34,193 nucleotides of DNA from Treponema sp. (GTDB lineage: Bacteria; Spirochaetota; Spirochaetia; Treponematales; Breznakiellaceae): the NCBI GenBank assembly GCA_031275535.1, contig JAISOR010000062.1:1-34193 (forward strand), given 5' to 3'. A model generated the notes under the pieces. That model saw only the letters and a list, made by a program, of their open reading frames with translations, was not told the origin of the DNA and did not search any database. Each line of letters begins with the position of its first letter. The stretch's first letter is position 1. Of this stretch, positions 19,525 through 27,667 are shown piece after piece. The position numbers were made by a program, and so were the translations under genes.

Positions 19525-19713
19525 ATGTCTAAAGCGCATAGAGGTAAGGGAATTCGGGAACTTGCGTCCCGGGGAAGGGGCCGGTGTCCGGTCTGCGATA
19601 GAACCAATGTAAAGGTCTTATATGAACAGGATGCGGGGGATACGAAGGTTAAGATCTGCAAGACCTGTAAGGCCGCTATAAAGCACGGCAAGAAGAGCGT
19701 TATTCACGTATAG
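19525..19713 (+). CDS. Small four-cysteine zinc-ribbon-like protein at the end of the ribosomal operon
   Basis: 62 residues, very basic, with C21, C24, C45 and C48 as two CxxC pairs 20 residues apart, a zinc-ribbon pattern. The N terminus is Arg/Gly/Lys rich and the C terminus is AIKHGKKSVIHV. It begins 14 bases after rplQ with AGGGAGA before the ATG, so it is probably the last gene of the operon. I cannot assign it to a named ribosomal protein. Size, charge and position suggest an RNA- or ribosome-binding role, which is inference only. Confidence 0.75.
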   Translation: MSKAHRGKGIRELASRGRGRCPVCDRTNVKVLYEQDAGDTKVKICKTCKAAIKHGKKSVIHV

Positions 19714-19744
19714 GAACTATACCGCGGTGACCTTTTAAGGGGCC

Positions 19745-21808
19745 CTAAGTCAGGCTCAGGATACTGAACACCCCGGGGATCCCCCGGATGTTTTTCAGCG
19801 CCTTTTTAATATCCTCCTGCCGTTCTACCTGCATGGTAAAAAATCCCGTAAGATGGCTGGGGGAGGTTTCTTCAAGGCGGCCCTCGATAAGATGGCCCTG
19901 ATGTTTCCTGACGGCCCCCTCAATTTCCGAAAAGAGGTTCGTCGACATCCGGGCCTCAATTTTAAACCGTTTAATCAAAACAGAACCGGCGTTTTCCCAT
20001 TCGGTATCTATCTTCCGTTCCTCAAAGTCGGGGATGTTTGCCAGGTTGCTGCAATTCCTCCGGTGGACAATAATGCCCCGGCCCCGGGATACATAGCCGA
20101 TAATCGGGTCCCCGGTTACCGGATGGCAGCACTTGGCAAAGCGGATCATCATGTTTTTTTCATCCTCCACCCGTACATGCAGGATCTCCGTGTTCGGACC
20201 CTGGGGCTGGATAAATTGCGGGCCCGGGAATACGGCCTCTTTTTCTTTTTCCCCGGAAAAGGCCGGTTTTGCGGCCTCGCCGGCGGGTTTCTTTTTTGCG
20301 ACGACGTTCTTTTCTATGATGATGGAATCGTCATTTTCCTGCAGCCAGGCGCGGATCTTGTTTCTGGCCTTGGAGGTTTTTACGGTCCGCAGCCAGTTGA
20401 CGTGGGGATGGGCGTTGGTGGCGGTAAGGATTTCGACAACCTGGGTGTTCTGTAATTCGGCGCTCAGGGGAATAATAATCCCGTCGGCCTTGGCGCCCAT
20501 GCAGTGATCCCCTATGGCGCTGTGGATGTGATAGGCAAAATCAATGGGGGTGGCCCCCAGGGGTAACTGAATCACCTTGCCCTGGGGGGTAAAGACATAG
20601 ATGGAATCCTTTAGTATTTCCCGCTTGATATCCTCCAGAAAGGACTCGGAGGAAGGGTTCTCCCCGTTTTCAGTTTCAATCCGTTTCCAATCCCTGAGCC
20701 GGTTGACGATGCCTATCTCGGAGGGCCGCACCAGTTCGCTGGCGGATCCCCGCTTGTAGAGCCAATGGCTGGCGATGCCGTATTCGGCTATATGGTGCAT
20801 CTCCCAGGTGCGGATCTGTATCTCCAGGAGCCTCCCCTGGGGGGACTCCGGGGGGAGGTCTTTTCCGGGGAACGCCATCACCGTAGTGTGAAGACTCTGG
20901 TAGCCGTTGTCTTTGTGCATGGCGATATAGTCTTTAAAACGGCCATCCAGGGGCTTCCATAAACGGTGTACCAAACCGAGGAGGGTATAGCAGTTTTCTA
21001 TGCTGTCGCAGAGGATCCGCAGGCCAAATAGATCGTAGAGATCGCCGATGGTCTTATTCCGTTTACGCATCTTTTGATATATGGAATAAAAATGTTTCGC
21101 CCGGCTTTCGACTTTAATGGGGATCTCCGCGGCGGCGGCTTCCCGGATAATGGTCTCCCGGACCTTGTCCAGAAAACCGGTGCGCTCCTCCTTTCTTAAG
21201 GCGACGATCTCCTTAATTTGAAGAAAAACCTCCCGGTTAAGGTATTTGAGGGAGAGGTCCTCCAATTCATCCTTCATCCAGGATATACCCAGCCGATCCG
21301 CCAGGGGGGCATAGATATCCAGACATTCCTGGGCCATGGCCTTGCACTGTTTCGGATCAAGGGAATCCAGGGTCCGCATGGTATGGAGCTTGTCCGCCAG
21401 CCTTATCAGAATGACCCGGATATCACTAACCATGGCAAAGAGCATTTTTCGGATATTTTCCGCTTCGTGGATGGTTTTGTTTTTTGCCGAAATATCGGAG
21501 ATCCTGGCGACCCCCTCTGCCAGGAGCATCGCGTCCCGGCCAAATTGCCCAACCAAGTCCTTGTCCGCCAGGGCCCTGTATTCCAGGGCACCGTGAAGTA
21601 TCGCGGCTATAATGGTGTCGTCATCCAGGTTAAGATCCACCAGGAGCGAGGCGACCTCCAGGGGCCGGAGGGGATAGGAGCCGCCGGGACCCTCTTCATG
21701 ATCCCCCGGATGTTCCTGTACCCAGGCCGCCGCTTTGAGGATCCGTTCCTGATCCCCGGCATCGTAGACTTTTATTTTTTCACGAAAGGCCGCAATGGCG
21801 GAATCCAT
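19745..21808 (-). CDS. RelA/SpoT homologue, (p)ppGpp synthetase with a degenerate hydrolase domain
   Basis: 687 residues with the full long-RSH layout: HD-like domain (about 20-180), synthetase (about 225-350), TGS (about 400-462), helical linker, CC motif (C560-C561, then HRRNC) and ACT (about 608-687). The synthetase site looks intact, with RAKHFYSIYQKM, RFKDYIA and E329 in LEIQIRT; RFKD is the charge motif of bifunctional Rel/SpoT rather than the ExDD of RelA. The HD domain is damaged: the usual HPxxVA reads RPLEVA (R48), LLHDVVEDT reads ILHGALEYR (G73, Y77) and LADRLHNMR reads LADKLHTMR (T143). H72, E76 and D139 remain. I predict synthetase activity without hydrolase. It is third in the operon after prfA-prmC. 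Confidence 0.93.
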   Translation of the reverse strand: MDSAIAAFREKIKVYDAGDQERILKAAAWVQEHPGDHEEGPGGSYPLRPLEVASLLVDLNLDDDTIIAAILHGALEYRALADKDLVGQFGRDAMLLAEGVARISDISAKNKTIHEAENIRKMLFAMVSDIRVILIRLADKLHTMRTLDSLDPKQCKAMAQECLDIYAPLADRLGISWMKDELEDLSLKYLNREVFLQIKEIVALRKEERTGFLDKVRETIIREAAAAEIPIKVESRAKHFYSIYQKMRKRNKTIGDLYDLFGLRILCDSIENCYTLLGLVHRLWKPLDGRFKDYIAMHKDNGYQSLHTTVMAFPGKDLPPESPQGRLLEIQIRTWEMHHIAEYGIASHWLYKRGSASELVRPSEIGIVNRLRDWKRIETENGENPSSESFLEDIKREILKDSIYVFTPQGKVIQLPLGATPIDFAYHIHSAIGDHCMGAKADGIIIPLSAELQNTQVVEILTATNAHPHVNWLRTVKTSKARNKIRAWLQENDDSIIIEKNVVAKKKPAGEAAKPAFSGEKEKEAVFPGPQFIQPQGPNTEILHVRVEDEKNMMIRFAKCCHPVTGDPIIGYVSRGRGIIVHRRNCSNLANIPDFEERKIDTEWENAGSVLIKRFKIEARMSTNLFSEIEGAVRKHQGHLIEGRLEETSPSHLTGFFTMQVERQEDIKKALKNIRGIPGVFSILSLT

Positions 21809-21818
21809 TTTTACCTTT

Positions 21819-22730
21819 TTACCTTACCGGGATTAGCCCTTCTATAACCCTCTCCCTGCCGGAAAGATCCTGATACCTCATTATACCCTTATAGCCTTGA
21901 TCTGCAAGTATCCCGCTAATGCGCGCCATCTGTCCGGGGCCGGCTTCAATCAGGAGCGCCCCGCCGGGTTTTATATGGTCCCGGGCCTCCCGGATAAGCC
22001 GTTCTACGATAACAAGGCCGCTTTCTCCCCCGTCCAGGCTTATCCGGGGTTCCCGCCGCACCTCCCTGGAAAGGGTTTCAATCATCCCCGTGGGGACATA
22101 GGGGGGGTTGGCGGTGATAAGATCAAAGGCCCGGGGAATCCCAGGCCCCTCCCCGAAGTTTTTAAACAGATCGCTTTCGATAAAGACCACCGGAGGGACG
22201 GTTTCGGGGCCGGTTCCCGGCGGGGGGGCCGGTTTTGCGGGGTTCCTTAAGAGACGCTCCGCGTTAAGCCGGGCCACCCGTAGGGCGGCGGCGGAAATAT
22301 CCGACCCATAGACGCTCAGGGCGGGGCGTTCATGTTTTAGGGATATGGCCACCGCCCCGGAACCGGTACAGAGGTCCAGGACAAGGGCGGGGGAGGGGAG
22401 GCGGTCGATCCTGCTTAGGGCCGCCTCCACCAGGGTCTCCGTATCCGGCCGGGGGACCAGGACCGCCGGGCTTACGGTAAAGTCCAGGCCCCGGAATTCC
22501 CTGCGGCCCAGGATATAGGCCACGCAGAGCCCCTCCTGCCGCAGGCCGAGGAATTGCCTGAAAAGGCCCAGGGATTCCTCGGACACGGGGGCTTCGGGCG
22601 CGCGGATAAGGCCGGTGCGGCCGGTTTTAAGGATTTCCGCCAGGAGCAGGGACGCATCCAACCGGGCGGTTTCGACGCCGGCAGTGCGAAGCAGGGCGGT
22701 CCCTTCGGCCAGGGCCTCCCCTACGGTCAT
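21819..22730 (-). CDS. prmC: Release factor glutamine methyltransferase
   Basis: 303 residues. PrmC methylates the GGQ glutamine of RF1 and RF2 using S-adenosylmethionine. The N-terminal helical domain recognises the factor; the methyltransferase domain has the SAM loop ([13 protein letters not shown], 118-130) and the catalytic NPPY (208-211). The [15 protein letters not shown] and [12 protein letters not shown] segments are typical. A proline-rich insertion lies at about 164-180. Its ATG overlaps the stop of prfA, its substrate, by four bases. Confidence 0.96.
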   Translation of the reverse strand: MTVGEALAEGTALLRTAGVETARLDASLLLAEILKTGRTGLIRAPEAPVSEESLGLFRQFLGLRQEGLCVAYILGRREFRGLDFTVSPAVLVPRPDTETLVEAALSRIDRLPSPALVLDLCTGSGAVAISLKHERPALSVYGSDISAAALRVARLNAERLLRNPAKPAPPPGTGPETVPPVVFIESDLFKNFGEGPGIPRAFDLITANPPYVPTGMIETLSREVRREPRISLDGGESGLVIVERLIREARDHIKPGGALLIEAGPGQMARISGILADQGYKGIMRYQDLSGRERVIEGLIPVR

Positions 22731-23839
22731 GCAAGGACAAGGGATTCGGGCTTGGATGTGGTGGCCCGGAGCAGTTCTTCCCGGGCGGAAAGCTTGAGGG
22801 CGTCGAAGAGTTCCGCCACATCTCCCTGCATGATAAGGTCCAGCTTATAGAGGGTAAGGTTGATCCGGTGATCCGTCAGCCGGTTCTGGGGGAAGTTATA
22901 GGTCCGAATCCGTTCGGACCGATCCCCGCTGCCCACCTGGTTTTTCCGGGCCTCCGCCCGTTCAGAATGGGCCCTGGCCTCTTCCATTTCGTAGATCCGG
23001 GCCCGGAGGATCCGCATGGCCTTGGCCTTGTTCTTTATCTGGCTCTTTTCATCCTGGCAATGGACCACGATGCCGCTGGGAATGTGGGTAATCCTCACCG
23101 CCGAGTCGGTGGTATTAACACACTGCCCCCCGGGGCCGCCGGCCCTCATCACATCGATCCTGAGGTCTTCGGCCCGGATGTTGATTTCCGTTTCATCCGC
23201 CTCGGGGAGGACCGCCACGGTCACCGCCGAGGTGTGGGTCCGGCCCGAAGCTTCGGTAACGGGGACCCGCTGTACCCGGTGTACCCCCGACTCATAACGG
23301 AGATTTTCGTACACATTGCTTCCCACGGCGCCGCTCTTGCCGCTGATGGAGAAAATAATCTCTTTAAAGCCCCCCAACTCGGTCTCGTTGGAACTCATGA
23401 TTTCAAACTTCCATCCCTTGGTTTCGGCAAACCGGGAATACATGCGGAAAAGGTCCGCCGCAAAAAGCGCCGCCTCTTCCCCGCCGGTTCCGGCCCGGAT
23501 TTCCATGATAATGTTTTTTTCGTCCAGGGGATCCTTGGGAATAAGGAGCAGCTTGAGCCGATCCCCGGCGTCCTTTAAACGGATTTCCAGATCCCTGGAT
23601 TCCTCCCGCACAAGCTCCCGCATTTCCGGATCCTTTTCATCCTGGAACAGGAGTTTAGCTTCGTCCAACTGGGCGGATAAGGCATCCATTTCGTTTTGGG
23701 CCGAGGCAATTTCGCTGAGCTGCGCGTATTCCTTCATCGTATCCCGGTACTTGTTTTGATCCCGGACCAGTTCGGGGTTTTGAATTAAAAGGGATAGTTC
23801 ATTATAGCGCTGTAGGAGAGATGCAAGCCGTTCATTCAC
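22727..23839 (-). CDS. prfA: Peptide chain release factor 1
   Basis: 370 residues from the GTG at 23839, giving the family start [15 protein letters not shown]. The frame continues upstream to 23896 but those 19 residues overlap the previous gene and are not RF1-like. The PVT tripeptide (193-195) is the RF1 form of the PxT stop-codon reader (UAA/UAG), and GGQ (237-239) triggers peptide release. An AGGAG lies 10 bases upstream. One base separates its start from the stop of the small Cys protein gene. Confidence 0.96.
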   Translation of the reverse strand: MNERLASLLQRYNELSLLIQNPELVRDQNKYRDTMKEYAQLSEIASAQNEMDALSAQLDEAKLLFQDEKDPEMRELVREESRDLEIRLKDAGDRLKLLLIPKDPLDEKNIIMEIRAGTGGEEAALFAADLFRMYSRFAETKGWKFEIMSSNETELGGFKEIIFSISGKSGAVGSNVYENLRYESGVHRVQRVPVTEASGRTHTSAVTVAVLPEADETEINIRAEDLRIDVMRAGGPGGQCVNTTDSAVRITHIPSGIVVHCQDEKSQIKNKAKAMRILRARIYEMEEARAHSERAEARKNQVGSGDRSERIRTYNFPQNRLTDHRINLTLYKLDLIMQGDVAELFDALKLSAREELLRATTSKPESLVLA

Positions 23840-23840
23840 C

Positions 23841-24011
23841 TCAAATTCGCTCCTGAAATTGGGGACAGGAATAGACAACCAATTCCATGGCGTCATCCTC
23901 GGTCGAGAATTCCTCCATCGCCTTGAGAAGGGTATTTTGCATACGGCAGGTCCCGTTTAAATGGCATAAGGGACAGGCGCCATTACCCCGGGGATTAATT
24001 TCCACTTCCAT
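23841..24011 (-). CDS. Small four-cysteine protein upstream of prfA
   Basis: 56 residues from the ATG at 24011, with C13, C16, C22 and C49. The [10 protein letters not shown] core suggests a bound metal. The stop (TGA) is one base from the GTG of prfA, so ribosomes could pass directly to the release factor. A consensus promoter ends just seven bases before the ATG, which argues against the longer frame that starts at 24101. I do not recognise the family. Confidence 0.65.
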   Translation of the reverse strand: MEVEINPRGNGACPLCHLNGTCRMQNTLLKAMEEFSTEDDAMELVVYSCPQFQERI

Positions 24012-24018
24012 ATATACA

Positions 24019-24048
24019 ATTATAACAGAAAAAAAATTATTCGTACAA
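24019..24048 (-). promoter_or_regulatory. Promoter of the Cys4-prfA-prmC-rel operon, apparently leaderless
   Basis: Minus strand: TTGTAC (24048-24043), an 18-base spacer and a perfect TATAAT (24024-24019). Only seven bases (TGTATAT) separate the -10 box from the ATG, so transcription should begin at or within a base or two of the A of the start codon. No Shine-Dalgarno is possible. Confidence 0.65.
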
Positions 24049-24080
24049 GTGGTTTGGAGGATGCCAGGGTCTGGTTTTTT

Positions 24081-24089
24081 TGATACAAT
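24081..24089 (+). promoter_or_regulatory. Extended -10 promoter of the membrane-protein/lipoprotein pair, apparently leaderless
   Basis: TGATACAAT (24081-24089) is an extended -10 element with no good -35. The ATG at 24096 begins after six bases (ATAGGT), so again the transcript would start at or beside the start codon. It diverges from the prfA operon promoter, about 35 bases away. Confidence 0.5.
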
Positions 24090-24095
24090 ATAGGT

Positions 24096-24497
24096 ATGCA
24101 ATTAGGGGCCAGGGTCAAGGAATATGCGGACCGGATAGGGGAATTTATTCGGGGACAGAAGCGGCTTGTGTGGTTAGCTGCCGGGGGATTGCTCCTTGTA
24201 CTGCTGATATGTCTTATGGCGGTCCTCTTGGGGATGAATCATACCGATGCCGCGGCTGAGGCCTCCGCCAGGGCTTTGGCCGAATCCTTTAGCCCCCTGC
24301 CGGTTCCGCCGGAGGAGCTTTTTTTGCCCGGCGAGCCGGATTTTCTGCCCGAAATATTGCCGGAAAGGCCGCCCCGGGGATCCTGGACCGCCGAAGAGGC
24401 CCTCCCCTTTTGGACAGACCCGGGGGAAAAAGATTCCGCCCTGTGGCGGGATCAGGTAAAGACGGTTATTGATGAGTTGATGGAGCGTGTTCCATGA
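24096..24497 (+). CDS. Single-pass membrane protein of unknown function
   Basis: 133 residues. A basic N terminus (about 1-24) is followed by one hydrophobic segment (about 25-46), so the rest should face the periplasm. That part is Pro/Glu/Leu rich (about 60-100) and ends in a short amphipathic helix. I recognise no family. The stop overlaps the start of the lipoprotein gene by four bases (ATGA), so the two are probably made together, perhaps as an envelope complex. Confidence 0.7.
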   Translation: MQLGARVKEYADRIGEFIRGQKRLVWLAAGGLLLVLLICLMAVLLGMNHTDAAAEASARALAESFSPLPVPPEELFLPGEPDFLPEILPERPPRGSWTAEEALPFWTDPGEKDSALWRDQVKTVIDELMERVP

Positions 24498-25969
24498 TAA
24501 AACGGGTGTTCCCCCTAATCTGGCTTGTTCTCTTATGCCTGGCCTGTAAAAGCGCCCCGCCGGCCGGCGAGGCCGCGGAGTATGAGGAACCGGCGGAGGG
24601 TCCTTCTTTACCCGATTCCGGCGGACCCGCCCCTGCGGAAGAGGATGCGGAGGTCCCGGATCTTCCCTCCCTGGTAGAACCCGCGGAAGAGCCTCCCCTT
24701 GATCAGCCCGGGGAGGATTTTCTCGAGCCCCCCCCGGAATTGGGGGAGGCCGGTTTCCCCGAAACTCCCCCGGAAGAGGAGGAGGTCCCTCCGGTCCTGC
24801 CGGAACCGCTCCCGGTTGAGCTTCCCCCGGAGGAAGCCCCTCCCGCTGAAGAAGATGCTCCCGGCGACGGACCCGCCGAAGGGGACGCCGGAGCCCGGGC
24901 CCCTCCGGACACGGAAGGGGAAGCTGCCCCGGTCCCCCCTGTTCCGCCGCCCTTTATCCGGCCCGCGGAGCCCGAGGCCCCCCCCGCTCCGGTCCGGGAG
25001 CCCCTTCCCCTTCCGGTGAACCCTGTTCCCGATCTGCCCGCCCGTACGCCGCCGGCCGCGGAAACCAGGGAAATAGTTACCTATTCCAGAACCCTGCGGG
25101 CCCTGCGGGGGCAGGTGATAGAGGTTCCCTTCCGGGGGACCGGCTGGGTGTATTTGGGCGAAGAGAACGCGAAGCGGGGGATAAGTTATCTGGACCGGCG
25201 GCTGGATGCCGAGGGACAGAGCTTTATCTTCCGGGCGGACCAGGTGGGAACCTATGGCCTGCAATTCTACCGCCAGGATTTTATCCGGGATTATATAATG
25301 AATGATCATGTCCGGATTATTATTGAGGAGGGGCCGGCGGCTTCCGCAGAATTTCCATCCCCGGCCCGGGTAATCGCCGAACCGCGCTGGCCCGAACTGC
25401 CGGGGACCGCGCCCGCCACGGGGACAGAGCCCGCCGCAGGGACCGCTCCCTCTGTGGGGACAGAGCCCGCCACGGGGACCACACCCGCCGCAGGGACAGA
25501 GCCCGCCGGGGGGACAGAGCCCGCCACGGGGACAGAGCCCGCCGGGGGGACAGAGCCCGCCGGACAGGAGCGTCCTTCCCGGCCGGTAATCCGGGACGAG
25601 GGCATTGTGCCGGTGGCGCCCGCCACGGCGGCTCCCCCCCAGGGGGGCGTCCCGGCGGAGGGGATAGAGCTTTCCCGGGACAGCCTCCCGGAGGACTATA
25701 TTGCCCGGGCGCGGCAGGAATACGAGGCGGGGCGGGTCCGGGAGGCCCTGGCGGTGCTGGATCAATTCCGGGAGCGCTTCCCCCTGGGGAGCGATGAGGC
25801 CTGGTGGCTCTATGGGCAGATCCTGGAGGCCAACAGCCCCCTTAGGGATATCCGGTCCGCCCTGGAATACTACCGCCGGCTGGTCCGGGAATACCCCCAG
25901 AGCGCCCGGTATGCCGATGCCCGGCAGCGGATAGCCTATTTGGAGCGGTATTACTTCAATATCCGTTAA
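24494..25969 (+). CDS. Pro/Glu-rich lipoprotein with a repeat tract and a C-terminal TPR-like domain
   Basis: 491 residues. The signal peptide (1-17) ends in a lipobox with C18; the residue at -3 is Cys rather than Leu, as allowed by the relaxed spirochaete lipobox. Residues about 25-190 are Pro/Glu/Ala-rich and probably disordered. About 195-285 looks like a beta-rich domain (LRALRGQVIEVPFRGTGWVYLG). About 303-356 is a hexapeptide repeat encoded by 18-bp units. The last 95 residues (from YIARARQEYEAGRVREAL) form tetratricopeptide-like helices as in BamD/YbgF-type envelope proteins. A spacer-and-anchor protein spanning the periplasm is plausible but unproven. Confidence 0.8.
   Translation: MIKRVFPLIWLVLLCLACKSAPPAGEAAEYEEPAEGPSLPDSGGPAPAEEDAEVPDLPSLVEPAEEPPLDQPGEDFLEPPPELGEAGFPETPPEEEEVPPVLPEPLPVELPPEEAPPAEEDAPGDGPAEGDAGARAPPDTEGEAAPVPPVPPPFIRPAEPEAPPAPVREPLPLPVNPVPDLPARTPPAAETREIVTYSRTLRALRGQVIEVPFRGTGWVYLGEENAKRGISYLDRRLDAEGQSFIFRADQVGTYGLQFYRQDFIRDYIMNDHVRIIIEEGPAASAEFPSPARVIAEPRWPELPGTAPATGTEPAAGTAPSVGTEPATGTTPAAGTEPAGGTEPATGTEPAGGTEPAGQERPSRPVIRDEGIVPVAPATAAPPQGGVPAEGIELSRDSLPEDYIARARQEYEAGRVREALAVLDQFRERFPLGSDEAWWLYGQILEANSPLRDIRSALEYYRRLVREYPQSARYADARQRIAYLERYYFNIR
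25403..25564 (+). repeat. Nine 18-bp tandem repeats inside the lipoprotein gene
   Basis: Nine contiguous units of consensus GGGACAGAGCCCGCCNNG, all 18 bp long, encoding a hexapeptide of the form G-T-(E/A/T)-P-(A/S)-(A/T/G/V). Units 4 and 7 are identical and so are 6 and 8. As 18 is a multiple of three, gain or loss of units would change length without breaking the frame. Confidence 0.9.
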
Positions 25970-25972
25970 GGC

Positions 25973-27664
25973 CTATATGCGCAGCCGCTCCGCGTGATGA
26001 TACGCCCCGGCCCGCAGGTTCCTGACCGACTCATCCTCAAGGTAGTCGTCAAAGGGCATCATCCGGTCGATGTAGGGAAGCGTCGTATCCGCGGGATCGG
26101 AGGCGGGGAGGAACTCGATGATACGGTTGGCTATGGAAGTGACGAATTCGTGATCGTGGGAGTTGAAGAGGATAACCCCGGGGAAGTCAACAAGGCCGTC
26201 GTTTAAGGCGGTGATGGCTTCCAGGTCCAGGTGGTTAGTGGGTTCATCCAGGATAAGGACATTGGCCCCGGAAAGCATCATCCGGGCAAGCATACAGCGG
26301 ACCTTTTCTCCCCCGGAGAGGACGTTTACCGGCTTTAGGGCTTCGTCCCCGGAAAAGAGCATCCGTCCCAGGAAGCCCCGCACATAGGTGTCATCCTGGT
26401 CCGGGGAGTACTGTTTAAGCCAGTCGGTGATGGAGAGGCCGGAATCAAACCAGGCGCTGTTTTCCTTGGGAAAATAGGAAAGGCTGGTGGTCTGTCCCCA
26501 GTAGTAATCCCCGGCGGGGGCCTTTTTTTCCCCCGCGATAATGTCGAACAGGGCGGTTTTAGCCTGATGTTCCGCCCCTACAAAGGCTATTTTATCCCCC
26601 CGGTTCACCATGAGGGAAAGCTGCCTGAGTTCCGGCTCCCCGGCGCCCGGCTCCGCGGCCATAGCCGGGCCGGAGCCGCCCGGGAGGCCGAGTTTTTCTA
26701 TCCGCAGAACGTTGTTCCCAATGTCCCGGTTGGGCTTAAAGGCCACATAGGGGAATTTTCTGCTGGTAACCGTTACATTTTCCAGATCCAGCTTTTCCAG
26801 AACCTTCTTGCGGCTGGTGGCCTGGCGGCTCTTGGCCGCATTGGAGGCGAAACGCTGGATAAATTCCCGCAATTCCCGGGCCTTTTCTTCCCGTTTTTTG
26901 AGCTGGTCCCTGGCCTGGCGCTGGAGCATCTGGCTCATCTGATACCAGAAATCATAGTTACCCGAATAGGGGGTAATTTTGCCAAAGTCTATGTCGCAGA
27001 TCTGGGTACAGACCGCGTTGAGGAAATGGCGGTCGTGGGAAACCACGATCACCGTATTGGGAAACTCGATAAGAAAATCCTCAAGCCAGGCGATGGATTC
27101 CAGGTCAAGGCCGTTGGTGGGCTCATCCAAAAGGAGGATATCCGGGCTGCCGAAAAGGGCCTGGGCCAGGAGGACCCGGACCTTTTTGGATTCATCCAAC
27201 TCGGACATCAGGCGGCCCTGGTCATCCTCGTCCAGGCCAAGGCCGGAGAGAAGCTGCCCCGCCTGGGCTTCCGCTTCCCAGCCCCCCAGGTCGGCAAAAT
27301 CGGCCTCCAATTCGCTGGCCCGCATCCCGTCCTCTTCGGAAAAATCCTCCTTGGCATAGATGGCCTCCCGTTCCTTCCGCACCTCGTACAGCCTGGGATA
27401 GCCCATGAGTACGGTTTCCAGAACGGGATAGTCCTCAAAGGCAAAGTGATCCTGCCGCAGCATGGCTATCCGTTCTCCGGGGCTGATGATAAGGTCCCCC
27501 CTGTCGTATTCGGTTTCCCCGGAGAGGATCTTGATAAAGGTGGATTTTCCCGCCCCGTTGGCACCTATGATCCCATAGCAGTTGCCGGGGGTGAATTTGA
27601 GATTAACGTCCTTAAAGAGGGTACGTTCTCCATAACTGAGGCTAAGATCGGTAAGGGTAATCAC
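25973..27664 (-). CDS. ABC-F ATPase, YbiT type
   Basis: 563 residues, two ABC domains and no membrane segment. ABC-F proteins bind the ribosomal E site and relieve stalled ribosomes. Site 1: GANGAGKS (34-41), YbiT-like signature MSELDESKKVRVLLAQ, LLLDEPTNGLD. The linker RFASNAAKSRQATSRKK is typical of YbiT. Site 2: Walker A reads GAEHQAKT (363-370) with Ala for the last Gly; LSGGEK and LILDEPTNHLD are normal. A Gly/Ala-rich insertion (about 329-343) precedes domain 2. It starts four bases after the helicase stop and converges on the lipoprotein gene with only three bases between. Confidence 0.92.
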   Translation of the reverse strand: MITLTDLSLSYGERTLFKDVNLKFTPGNCYGIIGANGAGKSTFIKILSGETEYDRGDLIISPGERIAMLRQDHFAFEDYPVLETVLMGYPRLYEVRKEREAIYAKEDFSEEDGMRASELEADFADLGGWEAEAQAGQLLSGLGLDEDDQGRLMSELDESKKVRVLLAQALFGSPDILLLDEPTNGLDLESIAWLEDFLIEFPNTVIVVSHDRHFLNAVCTQICDIDFGKITPYSGNYDFWYQMSQMLQRQARDQLKKREEKARELREFIQRFASNAAKSRQATSRKKVLEKLDLENVTVTSRKFPYVAFKPNRDIGNNVLRIEKLGLPGGSGPAMAAEPGAGEPELRQLSLMVNRGDKIAFVGAEHQAKTALFDIIAGEKKAPAGDYYWGQTTSLSYFPKENSAWFDSGLSITDWLKQYSPDQDDTYVRGFLGRMLFSGDEALKPVNVLSGGEKVRCMLARMMLSGANVLILDEPTNHLDLEAITALNDGLVDFPGVILFNSHDHEFVTSIANRIIEFLPASDPADTTLPYIDRMMPFDDYLEDESVRNLRAGAYHHAERLRI

Positions 27665-27667
27665 CTG

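Noticed and set aside
19714..19744. Terminator between the ribosomal operon and rel
   Set aside because: Only short palindromes (ACCGCGG, GGGCCC) and no stem with a T run on either strand. I cannot support a terminator, though one might be expected for converging genes.
23841..24101. 86-residue version of the Cys4 protein starting at 24101
   Set aside because: It would begin upstream of the consensus -10/-35 and translate through the promoter. The ATG at 24011 fits the promoter and keeps all four cysteines.
24608..25765. 385-codon minus-strand frame opposite the lipoprotein
   Set aside because: It mirrors the Pro/Glu-rich coding and the minisatellite; the Gly/Arg-rich translation is an artefact and no ribosome site is present.
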